DNA from: Osmia lignaria lignaria
Taxonomy: Eukaryota; Arthropoda; Insecta; Hymenoptera; Megachilidae
Direction of reading: 5' to 3'
Assembly: GCF_051020975.1 (NCBI RefSeq)
Contig: NW_027478170.1
Coordinates: 558,001 to 622,000 of the forward strand
DNA: 64,000 nt
Shown: positions 38,176 through 51,517 of the stretch, one piece after another
Layout: each line of letters starts with the position of its first letter
How positions within the stretch are numbered: the first letter of the stretch is position 1
Notes under the pieces: model-generated
What the model saw: only the letters and a program-made list of their open reading frames with translations
Told to the model about the DNA's origin: nothing
Databases searched by the model: none
Position numbers and translations under genes: made by a program

Positions 38176-41100
38176 CTCTATTATGTTGGTGCGGCTTCGG
38201 AACTTTTACATATCTTGATATATCTCGAGAACTACGCGTCTGATCAAAAAATATCATAGAACATAAAAAGTAGGAAACATAATTCTCTACAAAAACGGTC
38301 TCTTAGCATTTTGCCATAGCTCGCTTCGTTTCCGAGATATTTGCAGATATATCTCAAGGGAAGGGGCCTGACGGACATATTTCGAGATATTTCTTCTTCT
38401 TGTTGTTCTTCTTCTGCACAGCTAAGCTGGAAGTTGCATTTGCGGCTCGCACTAGTGCACAGTTATCTCAAAGAAAGGGGCCACGGTGTTTCTGTATCTC
38501 TATTATGTTGGTGCGTCTTCGGAACTTTTAAATATCTCGATATATCTCGAAAACTACGCTTCTGATCAAAAAATATCATAGAACATAAATTGTAGGAAAC
38601 ATAATTCTCTACAAAAAACGTCTCTTAACATTTTGCCATAGCTCGCTTCGTTTCCGAGATATTTGCAGATTCAGCTCAAAGGAACTGGCCTGACGGACAT
38701 ATTTCGAGATATTTCTTCTTCTTGTTGTTCTTCCTCTGCACAGCTAAGCTGGAAGTGGCATTTGCAGCTCGCAATAGTGCAGAGTTATCTCAAAGAAAGG
38801 GGACACGGTGTTTCTGTATCTCTATTATGTTGGTGCGGCTTCGGAACTTTTAAATATCTTGATATATCTCGAGAGCTACGCATCTGATCAAAAAATATCA
38901 TAGAACATGAAAAGTAGGAAACTTAATTCTCTACAAAAAAGGTCTCTTAACATTTTGCCATAGCTCGCTTCGTTTCCGAGATATTTACAGATTCAGCTCA
39001 AAGGAACTGGCCTGACGGACATATATCGAGATATTTCTTCTTCTTGTTGTTCTTCCTCTGCACAGCTAAGCTGGAAGTGGCATTTGCAGCTCGCAATAGT
39101 GCAGAGTTATCTTAAAGAAAGGGGCCACGGTGTTTCTGTATCTCTATTATGTTGGTGCGGGATCGGAACTTTTAAATATCTTGATATATCTCGAGAACTA
39201 CGCATCTGATCAAAAAATGTCATAGAACATAAAAAGTAGGAAACTTAATTCTCTACAAAAAAGGTCTCTTAACATTTTGCCATAGCTCGCTTCGTTTCCG
39301 AGATATTTGCATATATATCTCAAGGGAAGGGGCCTGACGGACATATTTCGAGATATTTCTTCTTCTTGTTGTTCTTCTTCTGCACAGCTAAACTGGAAGT
39401 GGCATTTCCAGCTCGCAATAGTGCAGAGTTATCTCAAAGAAAGGGGCCACGGTGTTTCTGTATCTCTATTATGTTGGTGCGGTTTCGGAACTTTTAAATA
39501 TCTTGATATATCTCGAGAACTACGCATCTGATCAAAAAATATCATAGAACATAAAAAGTAGGAAACTTAATTCTCTACAAAAAAGGTCTCTTAACATTTT
39601 GCCATAGCTCGCTTCGTTTCCGAGATATTTGCAGATTTATCTCAAGGGAAGGGGCCTGACGGACATATTTCGAGATATTTCTTCTTCTTGTTGTTCTTCT
39701 TCTGCACAGCTAAGCTGGAAGTGGCATTTACAGCTCGCAATAGTGCAGAGTTATCTCAAAGAAAGGGGCCACGGTGTTTCTGTATCTCTATTATGTTGGT
39801 GTGGCTTCGGAACTTTTAAATATCTTGATATATCTCGAGAACTACGCATCTGATCAAAAAATATCATAGAACATAAATTGTAGGAAACATAATTCTCTAC
39901 AAAAAAGGTCTCTTAACATTTTGCCATAGCTCGTTTCGTTTCCGAGATATTTGCAGATTTATCTCAAGGGAAGGGGCCTGACGGACATATTTCGAGATAT
40001 TTCTTCTTCTTGTTGTTCTTCTTCTGCACAGCTAAGCTGGAAGTGGCATTTACAGCTCGCAATAGTGCAGAGTTATCTCAAAGAAAGGGGCCACGGTGTT
40101 TCTGTATCTCTATTATGTTGGTGTGGCTTCGGAACTTTTAAATATCTTGATATATCTCGAGAACTACGCATCTGATCAAAAAATATCATAGAACATAAAT
40201 TGTAGGAAACATAATTCTGTACAAAAAAGGTCTCTTAACATTTTGCCATAGCTCGCTTCGTTTCCGAGATATTTGCAGATTTATCACAAGGGAAGGGGCC
40301 TGACGGACATATTTCGAGATATTTCTTCTTCTTGTTGTTCTTCTTCTGCACAGCTGAGCTGGAAGTGGCATTTGCGGCTCGCACTAGTGCAGAGTTATCT
40401 CAAAGAAAGGGGCCACGGTGTTTCTGTATCCCTATTATGTTGGTGGGGCTTCGGAACTTTTAAATATCTCGATATATCTCGAAAACTACGCTTCTGATCA
40501 AAAAATATCATAGAACATAAAAAGTAGGAAACTTAATTCTCTACAAAAAAGGTCTCTTAACATTTTGCCATAGCTCGCTTCGTTTCCGAGATATTTGCAG
40601 ATTCAGCTCAAAGGAACTGGCCTGACGGACATATTTCGAGATATTTCTTCTTCTTGTTGTTCCTCCTCTGCACAGCTAAGCTGGAAGTGGCATTTGCAGC
40701 TCGCAATAGTGCAGAGTTATCTTAAAGAAAGGGGCCACGGTGTTTCTGTATCTCTATTATGTTTGTGCGGCTTCGGAACTTTTAAATATCTTGATATATC
40801 TCGAGAACTACGCATCTGATCAAAAAATGTCATAGAACATAAAAAGTAGGAAACTTAATTCTCTACAAAAAAGGTCTCTTAACATTTTGCCATAGCTCGC
40901 TTCGTTTCCGAGATATTTGCATATTTATCTCAAGGGAAGGGGCCTGACGGACATATTTCGAGATATTTCTTCTTCTTGTTGTTCTTCTTCTGCACAGCTA
41001 AGCTGGAAGTGGCGTTTGCGGCTCGCACTAGTGCAGAGTTATCTCAAAGAAAGGGGCCACGGTGTTTCTGTATCTCTATTATGTTGGTGCGGCTTCGGAA

Positions 41101-42856
41101 CTTTTAAATATCTCGATATATCTCGAAAACTACGCTTCTGATCAAAAAATATCATAGAACATAAAAAGTAGGAAACTTAATTCTCTACAAAAAAGGTCTC
41201 TTAACATTTTGCCATAGCTCGCTTCGTTTCCGAGATATTTGCAGATTTATCTCAAGGGAAGGGGCCTAACGGACATATTTCGAGATATTTCTTCTTCTTG
41301 TTGTTCTTCTTCTGCACAGCTAAGCTGGAAGTGGCATTTCCAGCTCGCAATAGTGCAGAGTTATCTCAAAGAAAGGGGCCACGGTGTTTCTGTATCTCTA
41401 TTATGTTGGTGCGGCTTCGGAACTTTTAAGTATCTTGATCTATCTCGAGAACTACGCATCTGATCAAAAAATATCATAGAAGATAAAAAGTAGGAAACTT
41501 AATTCTCTACAAAAAACGTCTCTTAACATTTCGCCATAGCTCGCATCGTTTCCGAGATATTTGCAGATTTATCTCAAGGGAAGGGGCCTGTCGGACATAT
41601 TTCGAGATATTTCTTCTTCTTGTTGCTCTTCTTCTGCACAGCTAAGCTGGAAGTGGCATTTGCGGCTCGCACTAGTGCAGAGTTATCTCAAAGAAAGGGG
41701 CCATGGTGTTTCTGTATCTCTATTATGTTGGTGCGGCTTCGGAACTTTTAAATATCTCGATATATCTCGAAAACTACGCTTCTGATCAAAAAATATCATA
41801 GAACATAAATTGTAGGAAACATAATTCTCTACAAAAAACGTCTCTTAATATTTTGCCATAGCTCGCTTCGTTTCCGAGATATTTGCAGATTTATCTCAAG
41901 GGAAGTGGCCTGACGGACATATTTCGAGATATTTCTTCTTCTTGTTGTTCTTCTTCTGCACAGCTAAGCTGGAAGTGGCATTTGCGGCTCGCACTAGTGC
42001 AGAGTTATCTCAAAGAAAGGGGCCACGGTGTTTCTGTATCCCTATTATGTTGGTGCGGCTTCGGAACTATTAAACATCTCGATATATCTCGAAAACTACG
42101 CTTCTGATCAAAAAATATCATAGAACATAAATCGTAGGAAACATAATTCTCTACAAAAAACGTCTCTTAACATTTTGCCATAGCTCGCTTCGTTTCCGAG
42201 ATATATGCAGATTCAGCTCAAAGGAACTGGCCTGACGGACATATTTCGAGATATTTCTTCTTCTTGTTGTTCTTCCTCTGCACAGCTAAGCTGGAAGTGG
42301 CATTTGCAGCTCGCAATAGTGCAGAGTTATCTCAAAGAAAGGGGCCACGGTGTTTCTGTATCTCTATTATGTTGGTGCGGCTTCGGAACTTTTAAATATC
42401 TTGATATATCTCGAGAACTACGCATCTGATCAAAAAATATCATAGAACATAAAAAGTAGGAAACTTAATTCTCTACAAAAAAGGTCTCTTAACATTTTGC
42501 CATAGCTCGCTTCGTTTCCGAGATATTTGCAGATTTATCTCAAGGGAAGGGGCCTGACGGACATATTTCGAGATATTTCTTCTTCTTGTTGTTCTTCTTC
42601 TGCACAGCTAAGCTGGAAGTGGCATTTGCAGCTCGCAATAGTGCAGAGTTATCTTAAAGAAAGGGGCCACGGTGTTTCTGTATCTCTATTATGTTGGTGC
42701 GGCTTCGGAACTTTTAAATATCTTGATATATCTCGACAACTACGCATCTGATCAAAAAATGTCATAGAACATAAAAAGTAGGAAACTTAATTCTCTACAA
42801 AAAAGGTCTCTCAACATGTTGCCATAGCTCGCTTCGTTTCCGAGATATTTGCATAT

Positions 42857-45800
42857 TTATCTCAAGGGAAGTGGCCTGACGGACATATTTCGAGATATTT
42901 CTTCTTCTTGTTGTTCTTCTTCTGCACAGCTAAGCTGGAAGTGGCATTTCCAGCTCGCAATAGTGCAGAGTTATCTCAAAGAAAGGGGCCACGGTGTTTC
43001 TGTATCTCTATTATGTTGGTGCGGCTTCGGAACTTTTAAATATCTCGATATATCTCGAAAACTACGCTTCTGATCAAAAAATATCATAGAACATAAAAAG
43101 TAGGAAACTTAATTCTCTACAAAAAAGGTCTCTTAACATTTTGCCATAGCTCGTTTCGTTTCCGAGATATTTGCAGATTTATCTCAAGGGAAGGGGCCTG
43201 ACGGACATATTTCGAGATATTTCTTCTTCTTGTTGTTCTTCTTCTGCACAGCTAAGCTGGAAGTGGCATTTGCGGCTCGCACTAGTGCAGAGTTATCTCA
43301 AAGAAAGGGGCCACGGTGTTTCTGTATCCCTATTATGTTGGTGGGGCTTCGGAACTTTTAAATATCTCGATATATCTCGAAAACTACGCTTCTGATCAAA
43401 AAATATCATAGAACATAAATTGTAGGAAACATAATTCTCTACAAAAAACGTCTCTTAACATTTTGCCATAGCTCGCTTCGTTTCCGAGATATTTGCAGAT
43501 TTAGCTCAAAGGAACTGGCCTGACGGACATATTTCGAGATATGTCTTCTTCTTCTTGTTCTTCCTCTGCACAGCTAAGCTGGAAGTGGCATTTGCAGCTC
43601 GCAATAGTGCAGAGTTATCTCAAAGAAAGGGGCCACGGTGTTTCTGTATCTCTATTATGTTGGTGCGGCTTCGGAACTTTTAAATATCTTGATATATCTC
43701 GAGAACTACGCATCTGATCAAAAAATATCATAGAACATAAAAAGTAGGAAACTTAATTCTCTACAAAAAAGGTCTCTTAACATTTTGCCATAGCTCGCTT
43801 CGTTTCCGAGATATTTGCATATATATCTCAAGGGAAGGGGCCTGACGGACATATTTCGAGATATTTCTTCTTCTTGTTGTTCTTCTTCTGCACAGCTAAG
43901 CTGGAAGTGGCATTTGCAGCTCGCAATAGTGCAGAGTTATCTTAAAGAAAGGGGCCACGGTGTTTCTGTATCTCTATTATGTTGGTGCGGCTTCGGAACT
44001 TTTAAATATCTTGATATATCTCGACAACTACGCATCTGATCAAAAAATGTCATAGAACATAAAAAGTAGGAAACTTAATTCTCTACAAAAAAGGTCTCTC
44101 AACATTTTGCCATAGCTCGCTTCGTTTCCGAGATATTTGCATATTTATCTCAAGGGAAGGGGCCTGACGGACATATTTCGAGATATTTCTTCTTCTTGTT
44201 GTTCTTCTTCTGCACAGCTAAGCTGGAAGTGGCATTTGCGGCTCGCACTAGTGCAGAGTTATCTCAAAGAAAGGGGCCACGGTGTTTCTGTATCTCTATT
44301 ATGTTGGTGCGGCTTCGGAACTTTTAAATATCTCGATATATCTCGAAAACTACGCTTCTGATCAAAAAATATCATAGAACATAAAAAGTAGGAAACTTAA
44401 TTCTCTACAAAAAAGGTCTCTTAACATTTTGCCATAGCTCGCTTCGTTTCCGAGATATTTGCAGATTTATCTCAAGGGAAGGGGCCTGACGGACGTATTT
44501 CGAGATATTTCTTCTTCTTGTTGTTCTTCTTCTGCACAGCTGAGCTGGAAGTGGCATTTGCAGGTCGCAATAGTGCAGAGTTATCTCAAAGAAAGGGGCC
44601 ACGGTGTTTCTGTATCTCTATTATGTTGGTGCGGCTTCGGAACTTTTAAATATCTCGATATATCTCGAAAACTACGCTTCTGATCAAAAAATATCATAGA
44701 ACATAAATTGTAGGAAACATTATTCTCTACAAAAAAGGTCTCTTAACATTTTGCCATAGCTCGCTTCGTTTCCGAGATATTTGCAGATTCATCTCAAGGG
44801 AAGGGGTCTGACGGACATATTTCGAGATATTTCTTCTTCTTGTTGTTCTTCTTCTGCACAGCTAAGCTCGAAGCGGCATTTGCAGCTCGCAATAGTGCAG
44901 AGTTATCTCAAAGAAAGAGGCCACGGTGTTTCTGTACCTCTATTATGTTGGTGCAGCTTCGGAACTTTTAAATATCTTGATATATCTCGAGAACTACGCA
45001 TCTGATCAAAAAATATCATAGAAGATAAAAAGTAGGAAACTTAATTCTCTACAAAAAAGGTCTCTTAACATTTCGCCATAGCTCGCTTCGTTTCCGAGAT
45101 ATTTGCAGATTTATCTCAAGGGAAGTGGCCTGACGGACATATTTCGAGATATTTCTTCTTCTTGTTGTTCTTCTTCTGCACAGCTAAGCTGGAAGTGGCA
45201 TTTCCAGCTCGCAATAGTGCAGAGTTATCTCAAAGAAAGGGGCCACGGTGTTTCTGTATCTCTATTATGTTGGTGCGGCTTCGGAACTTTTAAATATCTC
45301 GATATATCTCGAAAACTACGCTTCTGATCGAAAAATATCATAGAACATAAAAAGTAGGAAACTTAATTCTCTACAAAAAAGGTCTCTTAACATTTTGCCA
45401 TAGCTCGTTTCGTTTCCGAGATATTTGCAGATTTATCTCAAGGGAAGGGGCCTGACGGACATATTTCGAGATATTTCTTCTTCTTGTTGTTCTTCTTCTG
45501 CACAGCTAAGCTGGAAGTGGCATTTGCGGCTCGCACTAGTGCAGAGTTATCTCAAAGAAAGGGGCCACGGTGTTTCTGTATCCCTATTATGTTGGTGGGG
45601 CTTCGGAACTTTTAAATATCTCGATATATCTCGAAAACTACGCTTCTGATCAAAAAATATCATAGAACATAAATTGTAGGAAACATAATTCTCTACAAAA
45701 AACGTCTCTTACCATTTTGCCATAGCTCGCTTCGTTTCCGAGATATTTGCAGATTTAGCTCAAAGGAACTGGCCTGACGGACATATTTCGAGATATTTCT

Positions 45801-46170
45801 TCTTCTTGTTGTTCTTCCTCTGCACAGCTAAGCTGGAAGTGGCATTTGCAGCTCGCAATAGTGCAGAGTTATCTCAAAGAAAGGGGCCACGGTGTTTCTG
45901 TATCTCTATTATGTTGGTGCGGCTTCGGAACTTTTAAATATCTTGATATATCTCGAGAACTACGCATCTGATCAAAAAATATCATAGAACATAAAAAGTA
46001 GGAAACTTAATTCTCTACAAAAAAGGTCTCTTAACATTTTGCCATAGCTCGCTTCGTTTCCGAGATATTTGCATATATATCTCAAGGGAAGGGGCCTGAC
46101 GGACATATTTCGAGATATTTCTTCTTCTTGTTGTTCTTCTTCTGCACAGCTAAGCTGGAAGTGGCATTTG
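42857..46170. repeat. Seven-unit-offset duplication H
   Basis: Bases 42857-43916 match about 45111-46170 at an offset of 2,254 bp. Shared marks are GGAAGTGGCCTG with TTTCCAGCTC, GCTCGTTTCG, GGTGGGGCTTCGG, the TTTAGCTC then AAAGGAACTGG hybrid units (43469, 45723) and GCATATATATCTC. Several differences exist, including TATGTCTTCTTC near 43542 and TACCATTTTG near 45710. Confidence 0.7.
44443..44937. repeat. Segment G, distant copy
   Basis: Partner of about 37681-38175, 21 units away. It shares the GCTGAGCTGG, GCAGGTCGC, AACATTATTCTC, GGGGTCTGACGG and AAGCTCGAAGCGGC series. It differs by GACGTATTTCG, CTCGAAAAC and GTACCTC. It is older or more diverged than duplication A, which has the same offset. 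Confidence 0.7.
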
Positions 46171-47010
46171 CGGCTCGCACTAGTGCAGAGTTATCTCAAA
46201 GAAAGGGGCCACGGTGTTTCTGTATCTCTATTATGTTGGTGCGGCTTCGGAACTTTTAAATATCTCGATATATCTCGAAAACTACGCATCTGATCAAAAA
46301 ATATCATAGAACATAAAAAGTAGGAAACTTAATTCTCTACAAAAAAGGTCTCTTAACATTTTGCCATAGCTCGCTTCGTTTCCGAGATATTTGCAGATTT
46401 ATCTCAAGGGAAGGGGCCTGACGGACATATTTCGAGATATTTCTTCTTCTTGTTGTTCTTCTTCTGCACAGCTAAGCTGGAAGTGGCATTTGCAGCTCGC
46501 ACTAGTGCAGAGTTATCTCAAAGAAAGGGGCCACGGTGTTTCTGTATCTCTATTATGTTGGTGCGGCTTCGGAACTTTTAAATATCTCGATATATCTCGA
46601 ACACTACGCTTCTGATCAAAAAATATCATAGAACATAAATTGTAGGAAACATAATTCTCTACAAAAAACGTCTCTTAACATTTTGCCATAGCTCGCTTCG
46701 TTTCCGAGATATTTGCAGATTTATCTCAAGGGAAGTGGCCTGACGGACATATTTCGAGATATTTCTTCTTCTTGTTGTTCTTCTTCTGCACAGCTAAGCT
46801 GGAAGTGGCATTTGCGGCTCGCACTAGTGCAGAGTTATCTCAAAGAAAGGGGCCACGGTGTTTCTGTATCCCTATTATGTTGGTGCGGCTTCGGAACTTT
46901 TAAATATCTCGATATATCTCGAAAACTACGCTTCTGATCAAAAAATATCATAGAACATAAATTGTAGGAAACATAATTCTCTACAAAAAACGTCTCTTAA
47001 CATTTTGCCA

Positions 47011-49263
47011 TAGCTCGCTTCGTTTCCGAGATATTTGCAGATTCAGCTCAAAGGAACTGGCCTGACGGACATATTTCGAGATATTTCTTCTTCTTGTTGT
47101 TCTTCTTCTGGACAGCTAAGCTGGAAGTGGCATTTGCAGCTCGCACTAGTGCAGAGTTATCTCAAAGAAAGGGGCCACGGTGTTTCTGTATCTCTATTAT
47201 GTTGGTGCGGCTTCGGAACTTTTAAATATCTCGATATATCTCGAAAACTACGCTTCTGATCAAAAAATATCGTAGAACACAAATTGTAGGAAACATAATT
47301 CTCTACAAAAAAGGTCTCTTAACATTTTGCGATAGCTCGCTTCGTTTCCGAGATATTTGCAGATTTATCTCAAGGGAAGGGGCCTGACGGACATATTTCG
47401 AGATATTTCTTCTTCTTGTTGTTCTTCTTCTGCACAGCTAAGCTGGAAGTGGCATTTGCGGCTCGCACTAGTGCAGAGTTATCTCAAAGAAAGGGGCCAC
47501 GGTGTTTCTGTATCCCTATTATGTTGGTGCGGCTTCGGAACTTTTAAATATCTTGATATATCTCGAGAACTACGCATCTGATCAAAAAATATCATAGAAC
47601 ATAAAAAGTAGGAAACTTAATTCTCTACAAAAAAGGTCTCTTAACATTTTGCCATAGCTCGCTTCGTTTCCGAGTTATTTGCAGATTTATCTCAAGGGAA
47701 GGGGCCTGACGGACATATTTCGAGATATTTCTTCTTCTTGTTGTTCTTCTTCTGCACAGCTAAGCTGGAAGTGGCATTTACAGCTCGCAATAGTGCAGAG
47801 TTATCTCAAAGAAAGGGGCCACGGTGTTTCTGTATCTCTATTATGTTGGTGCGGCTTCGGAAATTTAAATATCTTGATATATCTCGAGAACTACGCATCT
47901 GATCAAAAAATATCATACAACATGAAAAGTAGGAAACTTAATTCTCTACAAAAAAGGTCTCTTAACATTTTGCCATAGCTCGCTTCGTTTCCGAGTTATT
48001 TGCAGATTTATCTCAAGGGAAGGGGCCTGACGGACATATTTCGAGATATTTCTTCTTCTTGTTGTTCTTCTTCTGCACAGCTAAGCTGGAAGTGGCATTT
48101 GCAGCTCGCACTAGTGCAGAGTTATCTCAAAGAAAGGGGCCACGGTGTTTCTGTATCTCTATTATGTTGGTGCGGCTTCGGAACTTTTAAATATCTCGAT
48201 ATATCTCGAAAACTACGCTTCTGATCAAAAAATATCGTAGAACATAAATTGTAGGAAACATAATTCTCTACAAAAAAGGTCTCTTAACATTTTGCGATAG
48301 CTCGCTTCGTTTCCGAGATATTTGCAGATTTATCTCAAGGGAAGGGGCCTGACGGACATATTTCGAGATATTTCTTCTTCTTGTTGTTCTTCTTCTGCAC
48401 AGCTAAGCTGGAAGTGGCATTTGCGGCTCGCACTAGTGCAGAGTTATCTCAAAGAAAGGGGCCACGGTGTTTCTGTATCCCTATTATGTTGGTGCGGCTT
48501 CGGAACTTTTAAATATCTTGATATATCTCGAGAACTACGCATCTGATCAAAAAATATCATAGAACATAAAAAGTAGGAAACTTAATTCTCTACAAAAAAG
48601 GTCTCTTAACATTTTGCCATAGCTCGCTTCGTTTCCGAGATATTTGCAGATTTATCTCAAGGGAAGGGGCCTGACGGACATATTTCGAGATATTTCTTCT
48701 TCTTGTTGTTCTTCTTCTGCACAGCTAAGCTGGAAGTGGCATTTGCGGCTCGCACTAGTGCAGAGTTATCTCAAAGAAAGGGGCCACGGTGTTTCTGTAT
48801 CCCTATTATGTTGGTGCGGCTTCGGAACTTTTAAATATCTCGATATATCTCGAAAACTACGCTTCTGATCAAAAAATATCATAGAACATAAATTGTAGGA
48901 AACATAATTCTCTACAAAAAACGTCTCTTAACATTTTGCCATAGCTCGCTTCGTTTCCGAGATATTTGCAGATTCAGCTCAAAGGAACTGGCCTGACGGA
49001 CATATTTCGAGATATTTCTTCTTCTTGTTGTTCTTCCTCTGCACAGCTAAGCTGGAAGTGGCATTTGCAGCTCGCAATAGTGCAGAGTTATCTCAAAGAA
49101 AGGGGCCACGGTGTTTCTGTATCTCTATTATGTTGGTGCGGCTTCGGAACTTTTAAATATCTTGATATATCTCGAGAACTACGCATCTGATCAAAAAATA
49201 TCATAGAACATAAAAAGTAGGAAACTTAATTCTCTACAAAAAGGGTCTCTTAACATTTTGCCA
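47011..49263. repeat. Domain III heptamer HOR, copy 1
   Basis: This copy holds seven units in 2,253 bp (one base lost in the third unit). Its first five types recur in the next two copies. They are: a CAGCTCGCACTAG unit ending in TTGCGATAGC; a CGGCTC/TCCCTATT unit; an ACAGCTCGCAATAG unit; another CACTAG/GCGATAGC unit; and another TCCCTATT unit. The first unit has CTGGACAGC, shared only with the first unit of copy 2 (49264). Positions six and seven hold a TCCCTATT R-class unit and a Q-class unit. Confidence 0.8.
47655..47975. repeat. 321-bp unit (CGGAAATTTAAAT)
   Basis: Near 47860 the usual CGGAACTTTTAAAT reads CGGAAATTTAAAT, a net loss of one base. The shift lengthens the local open frame to 99 codons (47679-47978). 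This unit and the next (47976) both have GAGTTATTTGCAG in place of GAGATATTTGCAG, a change seen only in these two neighbours. Confidence 0.85.
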
Positions 49264-51517
49264 TAGCTCGCTTCGTTTCCGAGATATTTGCAGATTTATC
49301 TCAAGGGAAGGGGCCTGACGGACATATTTCGAGATATTTCTTCTTCTTGTTGTTCTTCTTCTGGACAGCTAAGCTGGAAGTGGCATTTGCAGCTCGCACT
49401 AGTGCAGAGTTATCTCAAAGAAAGGGGCCACGGTGTTTCTGTATCTCTATTATGTTGGTGCGGCTTCGGAACTTTTAAATATCTCGATATATCTCGAAAA
49501 CTACGCTTCTGATCAAAAAATATCGTAGAACACAAATTGTAGGAAACATAATTCTCTACAAAAAAGGTCTCTTAACATTTTGCGATAGCTCGCTTCGTTT
49601 CCGAGATATTTGCAGATTTATCTCAAGGGAAGGGGCCTGACGGACATATTTCGAGATATTTCTTCTTCTTGTTGTTCTTCTTCTGCACAGCTAAGCTGGA
49701 AGTGGCATTTGCGGCTCGCACTAGTGCAGAGTTATCTCAAAGAAAGGGGCCACGGTGTTTCTGTATCCCTATTATGTTGGTGCGGCTTCGGAACTTTTAA
49801 ATATCTTGATATATCTCGAGAACTACGCATCTGATCAAAAAATATCATAGAACATAAAAAGTAGGAAACTTAATTCTCTACAAAAAAGGTCTCTTAACAT
49901 TTTGCCATAGCTCGCTTCGTTTCCGAGATATTTGCAGATTTATCTCAAGGGAAGGGGCCTGACGGACATATTTCGAGATATTTCTTCTTCTTGTTGTTCT
50001 TCTTCTGCACAGCTAAGCTGGAAGTGGCATTTACAGCTCGCAATAGTGCAGAGTTATCTCAAAGAAAGGGGCCACGGTGTTTCCGTATCTCTATTATGTT
50101 GGTGCGGCTTCGGAACTTTTAAATATCTTGATATATCTCGAGAACTACGCATCTGATCAAAAAATATCATAGAACATGAAAAGTAGGAAACTTAATTCTC
50201 TACAAAAAAGGTCTCTTAACATTTTGCCATAGCTCGCTTCGTTTCCGAGATATTTGCAGATTTATCTCAAGGGAAGGGGCCTGACGGACATATTTCGAGA
50301 TATTTCTTCTTCTTGTTGTTCTTCTTCTGCACAGCTAAGCTGGAAGTGGCATTTGCAGCTCGCACTAGTGCAGAGTTATCTCAAAGAAAGGGGCCACGGT
50401 GTTTCTGTATCTCTATTATGTTGGTGCGGCTTCGGAACTTTTAAATACCTCGATATATCTCGAAAACTACGCTTCTGATCAAAAAATATCGTAGAACATA
50501 AATTGTAGGAAACATAATTCTCTACAAAAAAGGTCTCTTAACATTTTGCGATAGCTCGCTTCGTTTCCGAGATATTTGCAGATTTATCTCAAGGGAAGGG
50601 GCCTGACGGACATATTTCGAGATATATCTTCTTCTTGTTGTTCTTCTTCTGCACAGCTAAGCTGGAAGTGGCATTTGCGGCTCGCACTAGTGCAGAGTTA
50701 TCTCAAAGAAAGGGGCCACGGTGTTTCTGTATCCCTATTATGTTGGTGCGGCTTCGGAACTTTTAAATATCTTGATATATCTCGAGAACTACGCATCTGA
50801 TCAAAAAATATCATAGAACATAAAAAGTAGGAAACTTAATTCTCTACAAAAAAGGTCTCTTAACATTTTGCCATAGCTCGCTTCGTTTCCGAGATATTTG
50901 CAGATTTATCTCAAGGGAAGGGGCCTGACGGACATATTTCGAGATATTTCTTCTTCTTGTTGTTCTTCTTCTGCACAGCTAAGCTGGAAGTGGCATTTGC
51001 GGCTCGCACTAGTGCAGAGTTATCTCAAAGAAAGGGGCCACGGTGTTTCTGTATCTCTATTATTTTGGTGCGGCTTCGGAACTTTTAAATATCTCGATAT
51101 ATCTCGAAAACTACGCTTCTGATCAAAAAATATCGTAGAACATAAATTGTAGGAAACATAATTCTCTACAAAAAAGGTCTCTTAACATTTTGCGATAGCT
51201 CGCTTCGTTTCCGAGATATTTGCAGATTTATCTCAAGGGAAGGGGCCTGACGGACATATTTCGAGATATTTCTTCTTCTTGTTGTTCTTCTTCTGCACAG
51301 CTAAGCTGGAAGTGGCATTTGCGGCTCGCACTAGTGCAGAGTTATCTCAAAGAAAGGGGCCACGGTGTTTCTGTATCCCTATTATGTTGGTGCGGCTTCG
51401 GAACTTTTAAATATCTTGATATATCTCGACAACTACGCATCTGATCAAAAAATATCATAGAACATAAAAAGTAGGAAACTTAATTCTCTACAAAAAAGGT
51501 CTCTTAACATTTTGCCA
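49264..51517. repeat. Domain III heptamer HOR, copy 2
   Basis: This copy holds seven 322-bp units. Units one to five match copies 1 and 3 in type. TTTCCGTATCTC in the third unit and GAGATATATCTTC in the fifth are shared with copy 3 only. The sixth unit (50874) is an R/GCGATAGC hybrid with TATTTTGGTG, and the seventh has CTCGACAAC. Confidence 0.8.

Larger units (their letters stand above)
18998..47010. repeat. Domain II: mosaic of R, Q and I unit classes
   Basis: Three main classes alternate here without one fixed order. Class R has GCGGCTCGCACTAG and often CTCGATATATCTCGAAAAC with an AAATTGTAGG tail (first at 18998). Class Q has GATTCAGCTC then AAAGGAACTGG, with TTCCTCTGC (21252, 23184, 23828, 26726, 27048 and others). 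It usually follows a unit ending in AAAAAACGTCTC. The third class has GCAGCTCGCAATAG or ACAGCTCGCAATAG. A minor class has CTAAACTGG and TTTCCAGCTC (19320, 34454, 36707, 39283). Many 2- to 8-unit blocks are duplicated within the domain; these are listed separately. Confidence 0.75.
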
